A DNA stretch of 64,000 bases from JAWSVE01 sp050633885 (GTDB taxonomy: Bacteria; Pseudomonadota; Gammaproteobacteria; Pseudomonadales; Cellvibrionaceae). Below are positions 46,901-54,956 of this stretch, one piece after another. Position numbers and translations under genes: made by a program. The notes under the pieces are model-generated. The model searched no databases, was not told the DNA's origin, and worked only from the letters and a program-made list of their open reading frames with translations. Numbering within the stretch: position 1 is the stretch's first letter; each line of letters starts with the position of its first letter. The stretch lies in contig JBOEHK010000005.1 in the NCBI GenBank assembly GCA_050633885.1, forward strand, positions 620,001 through 684,000. The letters run 5' to 3'.

Positions 46901-47215
46901 TTGATCAAGATACACAGGCATTTGCAAGATAGCTCTCATAAGAACTTCTTGTGCTTCTTGCTCATTGCGCACTGACTTATTCATCAATGCTTGAGCAAGA
47001 CTTTCCATCTCTTCGGCTAATAAGGCAGCGCCATAAAACTCCACCATCTGCAAGCTGCCATGCACCTGATGAATATGGGTGAGGCAAAAGCGAATGCGGG
47101 TGGTATCTTCGGTGTTCTCAACAAACGCTTCTAACGCTTGTCTAGCTTGTTGCAGGGTTTCCCCTATTTCACCGATTACCCAATCTAATGCTGCGTAGCT
47201 GCGGTTATCACCCAT
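40943..47215 (-). CDS. chpA: Hybrid chemosensory histidine kinase ChpA
   Basis: 2090 aa from ATG 47215. Central kinase of twitching control. Phosphotransfer modules: an N-terminal Hpt-like block with CLTHIHQVHGSLQMV, degenerate modules after it, then three canonical Hpt domains with FHTLKGSGRMVN, LHTLKGSAHMAD and LHTLKGGARLAG, separated by acidic low-complexity linkers. Then the dimerisation helix, HATPase (LEHMLRNAVDHGIE, ADDGRGLN, GRGVGMDVV), a CheW-like domain, and a C-terminal receiver (VDDSVTVRK, LLDIEMPRMDGFE, GKPY). Pseudomonas ChpA, as I recall, is about 2470 aa, so some modules are shorter or lost. An upstream GTG would add 15 residues. Follows pilK by 158 bp. Confidence 0.93.
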   Translation of the reverse strand: MGDNRSYAALDWVIGEIGETLQQARQALEAFVENTEDTTRIRFCLTHIHQVHGSLQMVEFYGAALLAEEMESLAQALMNKSVRNEQEAQEVLMRAILQMPVYLDQVKRTKKDSPSSVLPLLNDLRAVRNEALLTETKLFTPNLAPAHHIADKSAAGAIDAQQFIVIVKKLRQMYQYAVAAVIKGVNVEQNVIYLNKVFSRLRKLTHGTARQPLWEISLAFIEGIESESIDRGASVKNLLRQIDLEIGSLEKGNLEELNEFTNDDLIKNLLFYIARTKHTGKHTDQIKQTYHLEDALPEAAKESSDEDEIIAPDLDAIRSVVTALKDELDAIKHALDVSLTDKDRADPGEAVPIIKRVADTMAVLGIGDLRKQILAQGQLLEKYEDGEEVPADVLMQVAGKIIEIESSLELMASGSSQAATAGTDSPSINALDQAQESVLRESRNGLEQAKDAIIEYIATQWDRAPLMNVPNSLLEIAGGLDMIPLHKPAAILTSCSQYIAEQLLEKEGEPEWQTLDTLADAIASVEYYLERLTGDRDEEDELLLGVAEESVLSLGYPIPESLRSASVSTSFHEASAASVLEKIANLEEVEIASLPSEEESVERFSDTTEQEIVVEKENVDQFLSNALDGFDEDGGLSDSALDNSQESDYSFDSTRVDVDEQVDALEAEVFDHNDSDAEKSSEGMVVSESAPESQEEEELIDEEILEIFIEEAEEVIEAIQEFFPKWADNFDDTDSLTEFRRAFHTLKGSGRMVNANDVGELAWSVENMLNRVMDNTVEPNEGHVVLIQKVIPLLQPLVDAFKNRQPHPDQVLAEQLQSWAEELSKGNRPDGLLEEGDAVVSEFDAVTDIATTAPVEPIELPAVAESSFDDDDDDAQDAMLLEIFSSEATTHLEVVQHYIKDMDDQAPIYAPPTDQMQRALHTLKGSAHMADINCIAELATPLERFFKELKNYQVNVDSDILQLLKDGVDYIQGVLVQIANNEDISIPKLSQYLARVAELKERSVAPLIRQSEAEQNQTTAVDPALLSIFMAEEIKLLLDSDQLISAWKESRQDLPTNIDPMIAELQTLEKGAELANLPSMSLLSRKLCSVYESAKNNKLTLNDDLFDALSTGHNELLDMVDVVAIGQNVKPVKESTLELFDALTESQDDVVDTIPTFGGSIPANILSNDDINFVPDDINDEPAIEINNLLDADSVSEEPSVETIDIEIPDIISEDVSEIISEVDTEDRIEETVEPVVENAAEHFSDPVEEVPTAIVEDDDDVDVEIFEIFVEEADELLEEIDEAVNEWESEWASKEPVESLKRSLHTLKGGARLAGLMGLGELAHDFETFLITQGENTEVDDQFFKVVHDYQDKLINDTQKVKARVDGHLPDGLEEVMSATAREDRAEETANQPTEVEDVKPSPVENNEAAINADSQSDDKEGSGADILPFAPVVPKPTGESDKGVSPVRPLQAPHLPASREFSTGPGQANSLTARRASPQEMVKVSAELLEELVNLAGETSISRGRLEEQNSELVFAIDEMESTVNRLQEQLRRLDIETEAQMVFRQEQMEEHEGFDPLEMDRYSQLQQLSRSLMESASDLMDLTSTLNDKTRGTETLLLQQSRINTDLQEGLMRSRMVPFSRLVPRLRRIVRQISTELGKHVSFELDNIEGELDRSVLERMVAPLEHMLRNAVDHGIESAEDRIKAGKPESGRIVLSLGREGGDVLMRLADDGRGLNLERIREKAIERGLMAADAKLSDQDVMQFILHAGFSTAESVTQISGRGVGMDVVHSEIKQLGGAMFIDSRAGQGTEFIIRLPFTVSVNRALMIQIGEDNYAIPLNTIEGIVRVSPFELEHYYQDEHARFEYAGENYRVRYLGSMLSEDILPRLEGQSLPIPVVLVRTAEHAVAIQVDKLMGSREIVVKTLGPQFSTVEGLSGATVMGDGSVVVILDPNAMIRKEMALLTSGVQQLVAAPTPEIEEEKVKTVMVVDDSVTVRKVTSRVLEREGYEVILAKDGADALLTLQDRIPDVMLLDIEMPRMDGFEVAKNIRTSSRLKHIPIIMITSRTGEKHRERALSLGVNEYMGKPYQEEKLLANIEHFVGKPTEK

Positions 47216-47276
47216 AGCATCGCATCTCTTCGTTGAATTGCATGGCCTCACTGTGCCCACAAGTTAAAATCTAATT

Positions 47277-47345
47277 GTCACACTAACAATATTATCTTTA
47301 GTGTGACGGTTTATTTGAGCTGTCCCTGAATTAAAATGACAGCTC
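47277..47345 (-). other. Two stem-loops in the pilK-chpA gap
   Basis: GTCACACTAA pairs with TTAGTGTGAC (10 bp, 11-nt loop, 47277-47307), and GAGCTGTC pairs with GACAGCTC (8 bp, 13-nt loop, 47317-47345). Neither has a T tract, so full termination is unlikely; mRNA processing or modulation of chpA levels within the operon is a possibility. Confidence 0.6.
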
Positions 47346-47373
47346 CATTGGTATATTTTTCTTTTTCAGTTTT

Positions 47374-48282
47374 CTAATTCTTTATGTAAGCCTGTACTTT
47401 ATCGTCAGGCAAACGAGTTAATTTCTGATGCGTCCAATCTCTCATTTCACCTAGACCAAGTATAAGAACTCCCCCAGGTTTTAAATGATCAATCAAGTTT
47501 TGTACTATTTCCCGCCGTCGCCACTGCGTAAAATAAATTAAAACATTTTGGCAAAAAATAAGATCCATTTTTTCTATTGGCATTGTATTTTTATCTAAAA
47601 CACTGCCTTGGCTAAAGCACAATCGTTCTTGTATTTTATCAATCACTTTAAAGCGACTATTATCTACTTTTTTAAAATATCGAATTCGATCTTCTCTCGA
47701 TAATGTATCCAGTCGCCTCTCATAAAATATGCCTGCTCTCGCTTTGCTTAATGCAGGCATACTAATATCTGTTGCAAATATTCCGTATAGCGGTTTTAAA
47801 TTTGCGCGCTCAAAACTATCGTTGAGCAAAATGGCTAAAGAATAAGGTTCTTCACCTGTTGAGCAGCCAACACTCCACACATCAAAGCTCTCGCTATGGC
47901 TTTTTTCTTTGTTATCAGCACTTTTATCGCTGTCAATTTTACTGATATCCAGATTGGGTGCTTGTTGGAACAAACGCTCATCTATCAATTTTTGCACACA
48001 TTCATACGAGTGCTTATGACGAAAAAAACTCGTCTCTTTAATCATTAGCCGATCAACAAGTACTGACCACTCGGCTTTACCCCAAATTCCATTTGTGACT
48101 CTTTCGTAATACTCAGCGTACTCAGTAAAACCCAATTCCCGCATCCGAATACTGATTTGGGTTTGCAAAAAGGCTTGTTGTTGTGCATTCAGCAGAATGC
48201 CAGTTCTTTCTTCGAGCAACTTGTTCCATTGCTCAAATTCTGGTTCAGTCAGTGCCGTTGTTTTTTGCAGCGACCAAACCAT
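47374..48282 (-). CDS. pilK: CheR-like protein methyltransferase PilK
   Basis: 302 aa. Methylates glutamates of PilJ with SAM. N-terminal helical domain (about 1-95; RMRELGFTEYAEYYERV, KETSFFRHKHSY is the CheR signature) and a SAM domain: DVWSVGCSTGEEPYSLAILL (motif I), FATDISMPALSKARAG, and DLIFCQNVLIYFTQWRRREI. An insertion of about 20 charged residues (KIDSDKSADNKEKSHS) precedes motif I. Follows pilJ by 17 bp. Confidence 0.92.
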   Translation of the reverse strand: MVWSLQKTTALTEPEFEQWNKLLEERTGILLNAQQQAFLQTQISIRMRELGFTEYAEYYERVTNGIWGKAEWSVLVDRLMIKETSFFRHKHSYECVQKLIDERLFQQAPNLDISKIDSDKSADNKEKSHSESFDVWSVGCSTGEEPYSLAILLNDSFERANLKPLYGIFATDISMPALSKARAGIFYERRLDTLSREDRIRYFKKVDNSRFKVIDKIQERLCFSQGSVLDKNTMPIEKMDLIFCQNVLIYFTQWRRREIVQNLIDHLKPGGVLILGLGEMRDWTHQKLTRLPDDKVQAYIKN

Positions 48283-48299
48283 GTCTTTTCTTTATTTAA

Positions 48300-50516
48300 T
48301 TAAGCGATCGCTTCTGAACGATTTTCGTCAGAACCATCGTCTTTATTCATCGAATCAATATCAAGATCTTCATCTAAATCAACTGAATCATATTCATTCA
48401 TGTCGTCAACATCAGATAATTCAACTTCATCATCTAAAGTTGCAATATCCTCATCGCTGATGGCTTGCATCTCTCCAGTGCCTGAAAGATTAAGCGACAT
48501 GGATTCAGGTAGCTTGAAACCAGCAACCGAATCACGAAGATCTGACGCCATGTCTGCCAAGTTACCAATCGAGTCAGCTGTTGCACTTGTACCAGCAGAT
48601 GTTTGTGAAGTAATTTCTTGAATAACGTTCATCGTATTTGAAATGTGGCCAGCAGATGATGCTTGCTGACGTGCAGCGTTCGAAATATTCTGAATCAATT
48701 CTGCAAGAGATGACGATACATTTTCGATTTCTTCCAGTGCCACACCCGCATCTTGTGCTAGACGAGCTCCGCGTACCACTTCCGATGTTGTTTGTTCCAT
48801 CGAAATAACCGCTTCGTTGGTATCGTTCTGAATTGTTTTAACCAGCGCTTCAATCTGTTTTGTCGCCGCTGCTGAACGTTCCGCAAGTCGCTGTACCTCA
48901 TCCGCAACTACCGCGAAACCTCGACCGGCGTCTCCCGCCATCGATGCCTGAATCGCCGCGTTAAGTGCGAGGATGTTGGTTTGGTCAGCAATGTCATTAA
49001 TCAACGATACAATATCTCCAATTTCTTGCGAAGATTCACCGAGTCGTTTAATACGTTTTGATGTGTCTTGAATCTGCTCACGAATGGTGTCCATTCCGTG
49101 AATAGTATTTTGTACCACTTTTGCACCGTTGTTCGCGATCGATACCGATCGCTCCGCAACCGCAGCTGACTCGGCGGCGTTTGCAGATACTTGGTCAATA
49201 GTGACAGCCATTTCGTTTACAGCAGCCGACGCTCCAGCGATTTCTTGCGCCTGATGCTCTGATGCTTCTGCGAGGTGTAATGCCGTTTGCTGTGTATCTT
49301 GAGATGCTTGAGAAACGTTTACCGCTGTTTCGTTAATTCGCGAAACAAGGATTCTCAATTGGTCAATTGTGTAGTTAATAGAGTCAGCGATCGCACCGGT
49401 GAAATCTTCCGATACCGTTGCCGTCGTTGTTAAATCACCGTCAGCTAAGTCAGCTAGCTCATCAAGCAAACGTAAAATTGCGTTTTGGTTTCTTTCGTTT
49501 GTATTTTTAGTATCGTCCAGTGTCTTACTTGTACCAGAATAAATTCTTAAACCGATAAATAATAAGATTAATAAAGCAGCTGCAGCCGCGATTAACGTTG
49601 TCATATTATTCGGCTGACGTTGACTTGCTTGCGCACCAATTTGCGAGGAAAGTGCTGCTAGCGCATCACCCAGTTGAGGCATGTCATCAAGTAAGGCTTC
49701 TGTTGCTTGTCGAGCGCCGAAAAGTGCAGGAGACGCTTCAAAAATTTCTCTTACCGAGCTGTTCACGAATTCAAACAACTCTGACACTTCCGTTAAACTT
49801 TCTACCGCGTCGCGGTCAGTGATTCGAGAAATACCTAATGCTGCATCACCCTCTTGCATACCGCCTAAGAATTTTCCGAACAAGTTTGCATCAAGGTTAA
49901 ATTGGTCAGCGGCTTGCATTGAATCTGCACCACCGGCCAACATTTTTTCTACGTTACGACCAATACGCTCAGCACGCCAAGTTTGCTCTTGTGCTGCTGC
50001 GACTTGAGACGCTGGTGCGTTATTCTCTAGAAGAATATCTTTAATATCTTCATGTTCAATCTGTAATTCAGGGAGAGATTGGTTTAGCGTTGTTGCTACA
50101 TCATTTAGAAAGATAATGGTGTCTTTATTTGACAAAATAGTATTAGAGTTTGTTTTTACACGATCCCAAACCGATTCGAAGCGAGAAAATTCAGCCGCAA
50201 CGGCTGTTCTCGTTCTCTTGTCACTGGCTCGAAGCTGGTTCCAAGTAGTGTTCATCTCGCCCATTACTTTTTCTAGCTCACCAAATGCAGGCTCACTACC
50301 GTTAGTCGCTTCACGAGCAAGACCGGTTACTTGGTTCGATAGAACACGTAGCTCACCCGCCAACTGAACGTACCCTTGATCACGAGCAGCATCACGCTGA
50401 ACAAAAAAGATACTGGCTGCCATCCCCGCAATACTTAAAACTAAGAGGATAAGCAACAGTGCCATCAGAGGATTTTCTCTAATGTTGGCAAATATATTAC
50501 TGGATTCGTTTTTCAT
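48300..50516 (-). CDS. pilJ: Methyl-accepting protein PilJ
   Basis: 738 aa receptor of the Pil-Chp system, spanning the inner membrane. Transmembrane helices at about 15-36 and 307-326 flank a helical PilJ-type periplasmic domain; then a HAMP-like linker and the cytoplasmic signalling hairpin with DQTNILALNAAIQASMAGDAGRGFAVVADEVQ, where the usual E-A position reads Q-A-S. The C-terminal tail (about 685-738) is acidic, rich in Asp, lacking a CheR-docking pentapeptide. It likely senses pilus-linked surface contact. 327 bp separate it from pilI. Confidence 0.94.
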   Translation of the reverse strand: MKNESSNIFANIRENPLMALLLILLVLSIAGMAASIFFVQRDAARDQGYVQLAGELRVLSNQVTGLAREATNGSEPAFGELEKVMGEMNTTWNQLRASDKRTRTAVAAEFSRFESVWDRVKTNSNTILSNKDTIIFLNDVATTLNQSLPELQIEHEDIKDILLENNAPASQVAAAQEQTWRAERIGRNVEKMLAGGADSMQAADQFNLDANLFGKFLGGMQEGDAALGISRITDRDAVESLTEVSELFEFVNSSVREIFEASPALFGARQATEALLDDMPQLGDALAALSSQIGAQASQRQPNNMTTLIAAAAALLILLFIGLRIYSGTSKTLDDTKNTNERNQNAILRLLDELADLADGDLTTTATVSEDFTGAIADSINYTIDQLRILVSRINETAVNVSQASQDTQQTALHLAEASEHQAQEIAGASAAVNEMAVTIDQVSANAAESAAVAERSVSIANNGAKVVQNTIHGMDTIREQIQDTSKRIKRLGESSQEIGDIVSLINDIADQTNILALNAAIQASMAGDAGRGFAVVADEVQRLAERSAAATKQIEALVKTIQNDTNEAVISMEQTTSEVVRGARLAQDAGVALEEIENVSSSLAELIQNISNAARQQASSAGHISNTMNVIQEITSQTSAGTSATADSIGNLADMASDLRDSVAGFKLPESMSLNLSGTGEMQAISDEDIATLDDEVELSDVDDMNEYDSVDLDEDLDIDSMNKDDGSDENRSEAIA

Positions 50517-50843
50517 GCTACGCGCTCCTGAGCGTCTTTTTCTTTGAGACTATGCGTACTGACAAGCGTACTGACAATGCATACAAAAGGTTTTTAAATA
50601 TAATGTTTAATCTAACTGTAAAACTAACTATAAAATTTACTTCTCGCCATCCATGTCTGATCGACCGGCACCCAATGACGACGAGCACCCGATCTACCTT
50701 CTAAATAGCTAAAACAATTCAAACACTTGCAGTGCCTTCTTTGCTTTGTTTCCAAACTCTACTCTAAAAACTTTCTACTATTACGAAACAATTTATTTTG
50801 AGACTTACTATGTGACCCATTTGACAGCTATAGCGTTAGCAAT
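50517..50843. other. Intergenic region pilJ-pilI with 12-bp tandem duplication
   Basis: An unusually long gap within the pil cluster. GCGTACTGACAA is duplicated exactly in tandem at 50554-50565 and 50566-50577, starting 38 bp upstream of the pilJ start. No gene or clear promoter was seen in the rest, though a separate pilJ promoter is plausible. Confidence 0.6.
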
Positions 50844-51404
50844 CTAGCTAGCTGCACTAATAAACCTCGGATCCTCTATCAGCTGCACCGGATTAAAGAC
50901 ATACCATTTTTGATCCTGCTCTGAAGCAGCGCCCTTACTTTGTGAATAACTACCATTCACAAAAGGTTTTAATTGTTCCTCCAAGCCTTCCGAGTGTGAT
51001 TCATAAGTATCAATAGGGAAATGTTGCATACCCAATGCACCATCAACCACCAAGCCCGAATAAATATCGCCAGATTCAAGCACCAAAATTCGGTGTCGTT
51101 TTCGCTGCCCTTCTAAACGGCCACCAAAAAATGCAGCCAAATCAAAAATAGGTAATAAACGGCCTCGAACATTTGCAACGCCCAAGACCCAAGGCTGCAC
51201 ACCCGGTAACTTTGTATAGACAGGCATTTCAAGAAGTTCTGTGATATCACCCATAGGTGCCACGAAGAAATGATTAAGTAAATTAAATCCTACGCCACTC
51301 CAATGAGGCTGAACATCTGCTTGCGAAGGCAAACCTTTCGCGGCACGACGACTTCGTGTAGCGAGGTCAAGTAGCGCATTAAAAGCAGCTTGTGGTTCAG
51401 ACAT
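50844..51404 (-). CDS. pilI: CheW-like adaptor PilI
   Basis: 186 aa, a CheW-like domain from about 35 on (VAPMGDITELLEMPVYTKLPGVQPWVLGVANVRGRLLPIFDL, the usual core). PilI links PilJ to ChpA. N-terminal 30 residues are an amphipathic helix with a basic patch (TRSRRAAKGLP). Between pilH (64 bp upstream) and pilJ. Confidence 0.9.
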   Translation of the reverse strand: MSEPQAAFNALLDLATRSRRAAKGLPSQADVQPHWSGVGFNLLNHFFVAPMGDITELLEMPVYTKLPGVQPWVLGVANVRGRLLPIFDLAAFFGGRLEGQRKRHRILVLESGDIYSGLVVDGALGMQHFPIDTYESHSEGLEEQLKPFVNGSYSQSKGAASEQDQKWYVFNPVQLIEDPRFISAAS

Positions 51405-51468
51405 CCGAGTACTCTTCTTTGAATTGTGAAATTTAATTTATGATGATCGGTTTTTCAGCTGGCCTAAC

Positions 51469-51831
51469 TTAAGGCATCACTTGCTTAATAGTTTCCATTA
51501 ATAATTTTTCATCAATGGGCTTAGTAAGGTAAGCTTTTGCACCCTGACGCATACCCCATACACGATCAGTTTCTTGATCCTTTGTTGTAACGATAATCAC
51601 AGGAATTTCGGTCGTCTCATTGTTTTTGTTCAGTTGGCGTGTTGCTTGAAAGCCGTTCAGGCCTGGCATAACAATATCCATCAGCACAACATCTGGTTTT
51701 TCTTTTTTAGCAACAGAAACGCCTTCTTCACCTGTTTCAGCTGTAATAACAGCATGACCATTTTTTTCTAGAATGCCTGTTAATTTATATGTCTCTGTAG
51801 GAGAGTCATCGACGATTAATACTCGTGCCAT
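51469..51831 (-). CDS. pilH: Response regulator PilH
   Basis: 120 aa, a lone receiver domain. VLIVDDSPTETYKL (acidic pair), phosphoacceptor Asp in VVLMDIVMPGLNG, Thr in IIVTTKDQETD and Lys in YLTKPIDE. PilH controls PilT-linked retraction and acts as phosphate sink. Start at 51831 is fixed by GGAGCTACCT; a 20-codon upstream frame is not supported. The gap to pilG is 302 bp. Confidence 0.92.
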   Translation of the reverse strand: MARVLIVDDSPTETYKLTGILEKNGHAVITAETGEEGVSVAKKEKPDVVLMDIVMPGLNGFQATRQLNKNNETTEIPVIIVTTKDQETDRVWGMRQGAKAYLTKPIDEKLLMETIKQVMP

Positions 51832-52133
51832 AGGTAGCTCCAAAAACGTTCTCAAAAGTGATTTGCAAGTAGCGATTAAAAACCCATTCATGCTTTTAAA
51901 ATAGTTAGCTTAGAGGTTTTTAATTCTTATCATTTAATTTAGTGGATTTTCTGTCTATAAATATCTTTCTTTAACCAATCTTGTCATGCTGTTTAGTCTG
52001 TCTCGACTGATTTACTTTAGCTGTATTCCTCTTGCATATTGGCTCTTTATCTAATGAGCAAATACCTAATTAATCTTTTTCTCTCATTACCAGGCAACTC
52101 AACTTTTCATACTGACAAAAGAAGGTGAGTAAT

Positions 52134-52535
52134 TTAAGAAGCCTGAGCTTGTGGCGCTTTTACATGAGCCTCGATAGCACCAAGCAGTTCGCTCTTACTA
52201 AAAGGCTTGGTAAGATACTGATCTGAGCCAACAATACGACCTTTCGCTTTATCAAAAAGCCCATCTTTACTAGAAAGCATAATCACCGGCGTTGACTTAA
52301 ACTCACTATTATTTTTAATGAGAGCGCATGTCTGATAGCCATCAAGACGCGGCATCATGATGTCTACAAAAATAATATCTGGACGGGTATCAGCAATCTT
52401 CGCTAACGCGTCAAAGCCATCAGTAGCCGTCACGACATTGCAGCCTGCTTTCTTTAAGAGTGTTTCAGCGGTGCGACGAATCGTTTTACTATCATCTATC
52501 ACCATAATTTTGAGACTTTCGAAGTTCATCTCCAT
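52134..52535 (-). CDS. pilG: Response regulator PilG
   Basis: 133 aa, a lone receiver. Residues: IMVIDDSKTIRR, phosphoacceptor Asp in IIFVDIMMPRLDGYQ, MLSSKDGLFDK and YLTKPFSKSE. Phospho-PilG promotes pilus extension through PilB and FimV/CyaB. First gene of the pilGHIJK-chpABC cluster; divergent from gshB, the same layout as in Pseudomonas. A second ATG two codons in is also possible. Confidence 0.93.
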   Translation of the reverse strand: MEMNFESLKIMVIDDSKTIRRTAETLLKKAGCNVVTATDGFDALAKIADTRPDIIFVDIMMPRLDGYQTCALIKNNSEFKSTPVIMLSSKDGLFDKAKGRIVGSDQYLTKPFSKSELLGAIEAHVKAPQAQAS

Positions 52536-52913
52536 GCCTTTATGACCTTTTCAATGCATCTTTCCACTTTTGATAACCGCATTCGACCACAAGAAATTAA
52601 TAGTGTGTCAGCAGCGAGCCGAGTTTCACAAACTTTTAACATAGTTTTCAGGTATTATCTATAACCGCATGAATCAACGGCAAAAATTGGATGGCGAGCA
52701 GCTAAAATTCAAGGCTTAGAATGAAAAATGCTAGGACTTGCGTAGCGCTCGTTAACCACGTACCTTTTCCTTTTTTGCCAAACTTACTATCACCAGATTT
52801 CATGCACTTTAACAATCATGCTGTACTGGTTATGTCTTCGCCAACTGGCAGAACAGTGGCGTGACCTAGCCTTTAATTAAGCACAACAAACACTTTTGCA
52901 AAGAACTAAACCT
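52536..52913. other. Divergent control region pilG-gshB
   Basis: 378 bp with no gene accepted. A 47-codon frame at 52721-52864 has a weak ribosome site and no domain. The promoters of pilG and gshB must lie here, but I see no strong hexamer pair. Confidence 0.4.
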
Positions 52914-53870
52914 ATGACTTTGAAGCTTGGCGTAGTAATGGATCCAATCTCCTCTATCAACTTTAGCAAAGACACGACACTTGTCCTGCTTTTGGCTGCA
53001 TTTGAGCGAAATTGGCAGATCGAATATATGGAACAGTCCGACTTATTTCTTGATCAAGGTACACCAAAGGCTATTGCAAGGTCATGCAAGGTCTACAACG
53101 ATCCAGATCGGTGGTATGAATTAGCAGATCATCGCACGATAGAGCTTGGGGATCTTGATGTCATTCTTATGAGAAAAGATCCTCCCTTTGATAGCGAGTA
53201 CATATATTCCACTTATATTCTTGAAGCAGCAGAACGATTAGGCGCTCTAATAGTCAACAAACCCCAGAGCTTAAGGGACTGTAATGAAAAAGTGTTTGCC
53301 ACTCAATTCCCTCAGTGCTGCCCACCCGTACTCGTTAGCAGCCACTTACAGCAGCTGCGAAATTTTCACAAAACGCATCAAGATGTGATTTTCAAGCCGC
53401 TTGATGGAATGGGGGGTGTTGGTATATTCCATGTTGATTCATCCGGTCGAAACCTAGGTGCCATATTAGAGACCCTTACCGATAATGGTCAGCACAGCAT
53501 CATGGCGCAAAAATATATTCCCGAGATTAAAGAAGGCGATAAGCGAATTCTTGTCATCGACGGGGAGGCTGTGCCTTACAGCTTGGCCAGGATTCCCATG
53601 GCAGGAGAAACGCGAGGAAACTTAGCGGCAGGTGGGACAGGACGCCCGCAACCTTTAACAGAACGAGACGAGTGGATTGTGGCCCAAGTCGCACCATCAC
53701 TTAAGGAAAAAGGGTTAATCTTTGTAGGTCTTGATGTCATTGGCGATTACCTAACAGAAATCAATGTGACTAGCCCTACTTGTGCCCGCGAAATAGACAA
53801 AGCCTATGATACAAATATAGGATCACGATTGATGGATGCAATTTCAAGGCGGCTTGAAGCCGTTCAATAA
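52914..53870 (+). CDS. gshB: Glutathione synthase
   Basis: 318 aa from ATG 52914. Joins gamma-glutamylcysteine and glycine with ATP. ATP-grasp fold: start LKLGVVMDPISSINFSKDTT, MRKDPPFDSEYIYST, NKPQSLRDCNEK, FKPLDGMGGVGIF (glycine loop) and EINVTSPTCAREID at the end. Glutathione fits with the GFA protein encoded elsewhere. Next to tonB3, 55 bp downstream. Confidence 0.96.
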   Translation: MTLKLGVVMDPISSINFSKDTTLVLLLAAFERNWQIEYMEQSDLFLDQGTPKAIARSCKVYNDPDRWYELADHRTIELGDLDVILMRKDPPFDSEYIYSTYILEAAERLGALIVNKPQSLRDCNEKVFATQFPQCCPPVLVSSHLQQLRNFHKTHQDVIFKPLDGMGGVGIFHVDSSGRNLGAILETLTDNGQHSIMAQKYIPEIKEGDKRILVIDGEAVPYSLARIPMAGETRGNLAAGGTGRPQPLTERDEWIVAQVAPSLKEKGLIFVGLDVIGDYLTEINVTSPTCAREIDKAYDTNIGSRLMDAISRRLEAVQ

Positions 53871-53889
53871 CTATCGATTAACCGAATTG

Positions 53890-53917
53890 TACTGACACAC
53901 TTTGGTACTGACACACT
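53890..53917. repeat. Duplicated 12-mer ahead of tonB3
   Basis: TACTGACACACT at 53890-53901 and 53906-53917 (16-bp period) in the 55-bp gshB-tonB3 gap, 8 bp before the tonB3 start. The same TACTGACA core occurs in the tandem duplication ahead of pilJ. Confidence 0.85.
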
Positions 53918-53925
53918 AGAAGCAA

Positions 53926-54819
53926 ATGGACATACCAGACACAAAACTTATCGAAAACTCAGTCGACAGTAGCGATAGACTTAGCTTCACGCTATTTGTT
54001 GCCCTAGCAGTCCACGGTCTCTTGATTCTAGGCATCACGTTTAGCATTAAAACGCAGCCCAGTGTTCCACCCACATTTGAAGTGACACTAGCCACCCATA
54101 AAAGTGAAAAAGCGCCTGATAAAGCCGATTACCAAGCTCAATTCAATCAAGAGGCAAGCGGCACAGAAGACCAAGCAAAAGAATTAACCACTGAAAAATT
54201 TGCCCCTTTTGCAGACACTAAAATTCGCAATGTCAATCCACCACCTGAATCTGTCGCCAGTAAGGTGAGTGAAGCCCAAGAACTTCAACAAATAAAAACC
54301 ACAGCAAATTCAAATTTAGTCATTGCTAAAGTGACAGAGCCAGACGAAACAGAGAAAAAATTAGAACAAGAAGGAAAGGATATACAAGTCCCATTACTCA
54401 GTGCTGAAATAGCCAGCTTAAAAGCAAAGCTCGACAGACAAAAACAAGCCTACGCCAAAAAGCCTCGTATACGACGCCTCACCTCTGTTGCAACTACTGC
54501 ATCTTCCGATGCTGAATACTTGAATAGTTGGCGGCAAACAGTTGAACTTGTCGGCAACCAAAATTTTCCAAAACAAGCATTAACTCAACGAATTTTTGGG
54601 CAGCTTCGCTTGGCGGCAATCATTAAAGCAAACGGCACTATCGAAAGAGTCGAACTACTTCAATCCTCGGGACACAGCATTCTTGATGACGCGGCATTAC
54701 AAATTGTACATATGGCAGCGCCCTTCCCACCTTTTCCACCGGAAATAGCAAAAGATGTTGATCAATTAGAAATTATTCGGACTTGGCGATTTGAAATTAC
54801 AGGGCTAACAACTAATTGA
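53926..54819 (+). CDS. tonB3: TonB-family energy transducer (TonB3-like)
   Basis: 297 aa. One N-terminal membrane helix (about 21-42), a long polar periplasmic spacer with Lys/Glu rather than the classic Pro-Lys repeats, and a TonB C-terminal domain from about 205 on (YLNSWRQTVELVGNQNFP, GQLRLAAIIKANGTIERVELLQSSGH, DDAALQIVHMAAPFPPFPPEI). In Pseudomonas the tonB3 gene next to gshB-pilG is needed for twitching motility; the gene order here is the same, so the name follows context. No ExbB/ExbD gene is nearby. Confidence 0.85.
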   Translation: MDIPDTKLIENSVDSSDRLSFTLFVALAVHGLLILGITFSIKTQPSVPPTFEVTLATHKSEKAPDKADYQAQFNQEASGTEDQAKELTTEKFAPFADTKIRNVNPPPESVASKVSEAQELQQIKTTANSNLVIAKVTEPDETEKKLEQEGKDIQVPLLSAEIASLKAKLDRQKQAYAKKPRIRRLTSVATTASSDAEYLNSWRQTVELVGNQNFPKQALTQRIFGQLRLAAIIKANGTIERVELLQSSGHSILDDAALQIVHMAAPFPPFPPEIAKDVDQLEIIRTWRFEITGLTTN

Positions 54820-54956
54820 TTATTAATGAATATTTGAGATATTTTCTTTAGTCCACGCTTTTCTCAAAATTTTTTTCCTACGTTAGCCAATCATCAAATA
54901 AAAAAAATTATTCAACTCTCTTGTATTAAGATCTCAATGGCCCAATACTAACTGTC

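Noticed and set aside
52721..52864. 47-codon plus-strand frame between pilG and gshB
   Set aside because: Weak ribosome site, Pro/His-rich composition unlike neighbours, and no hydrophobic or family pattern. It occupies the expected promoter region.
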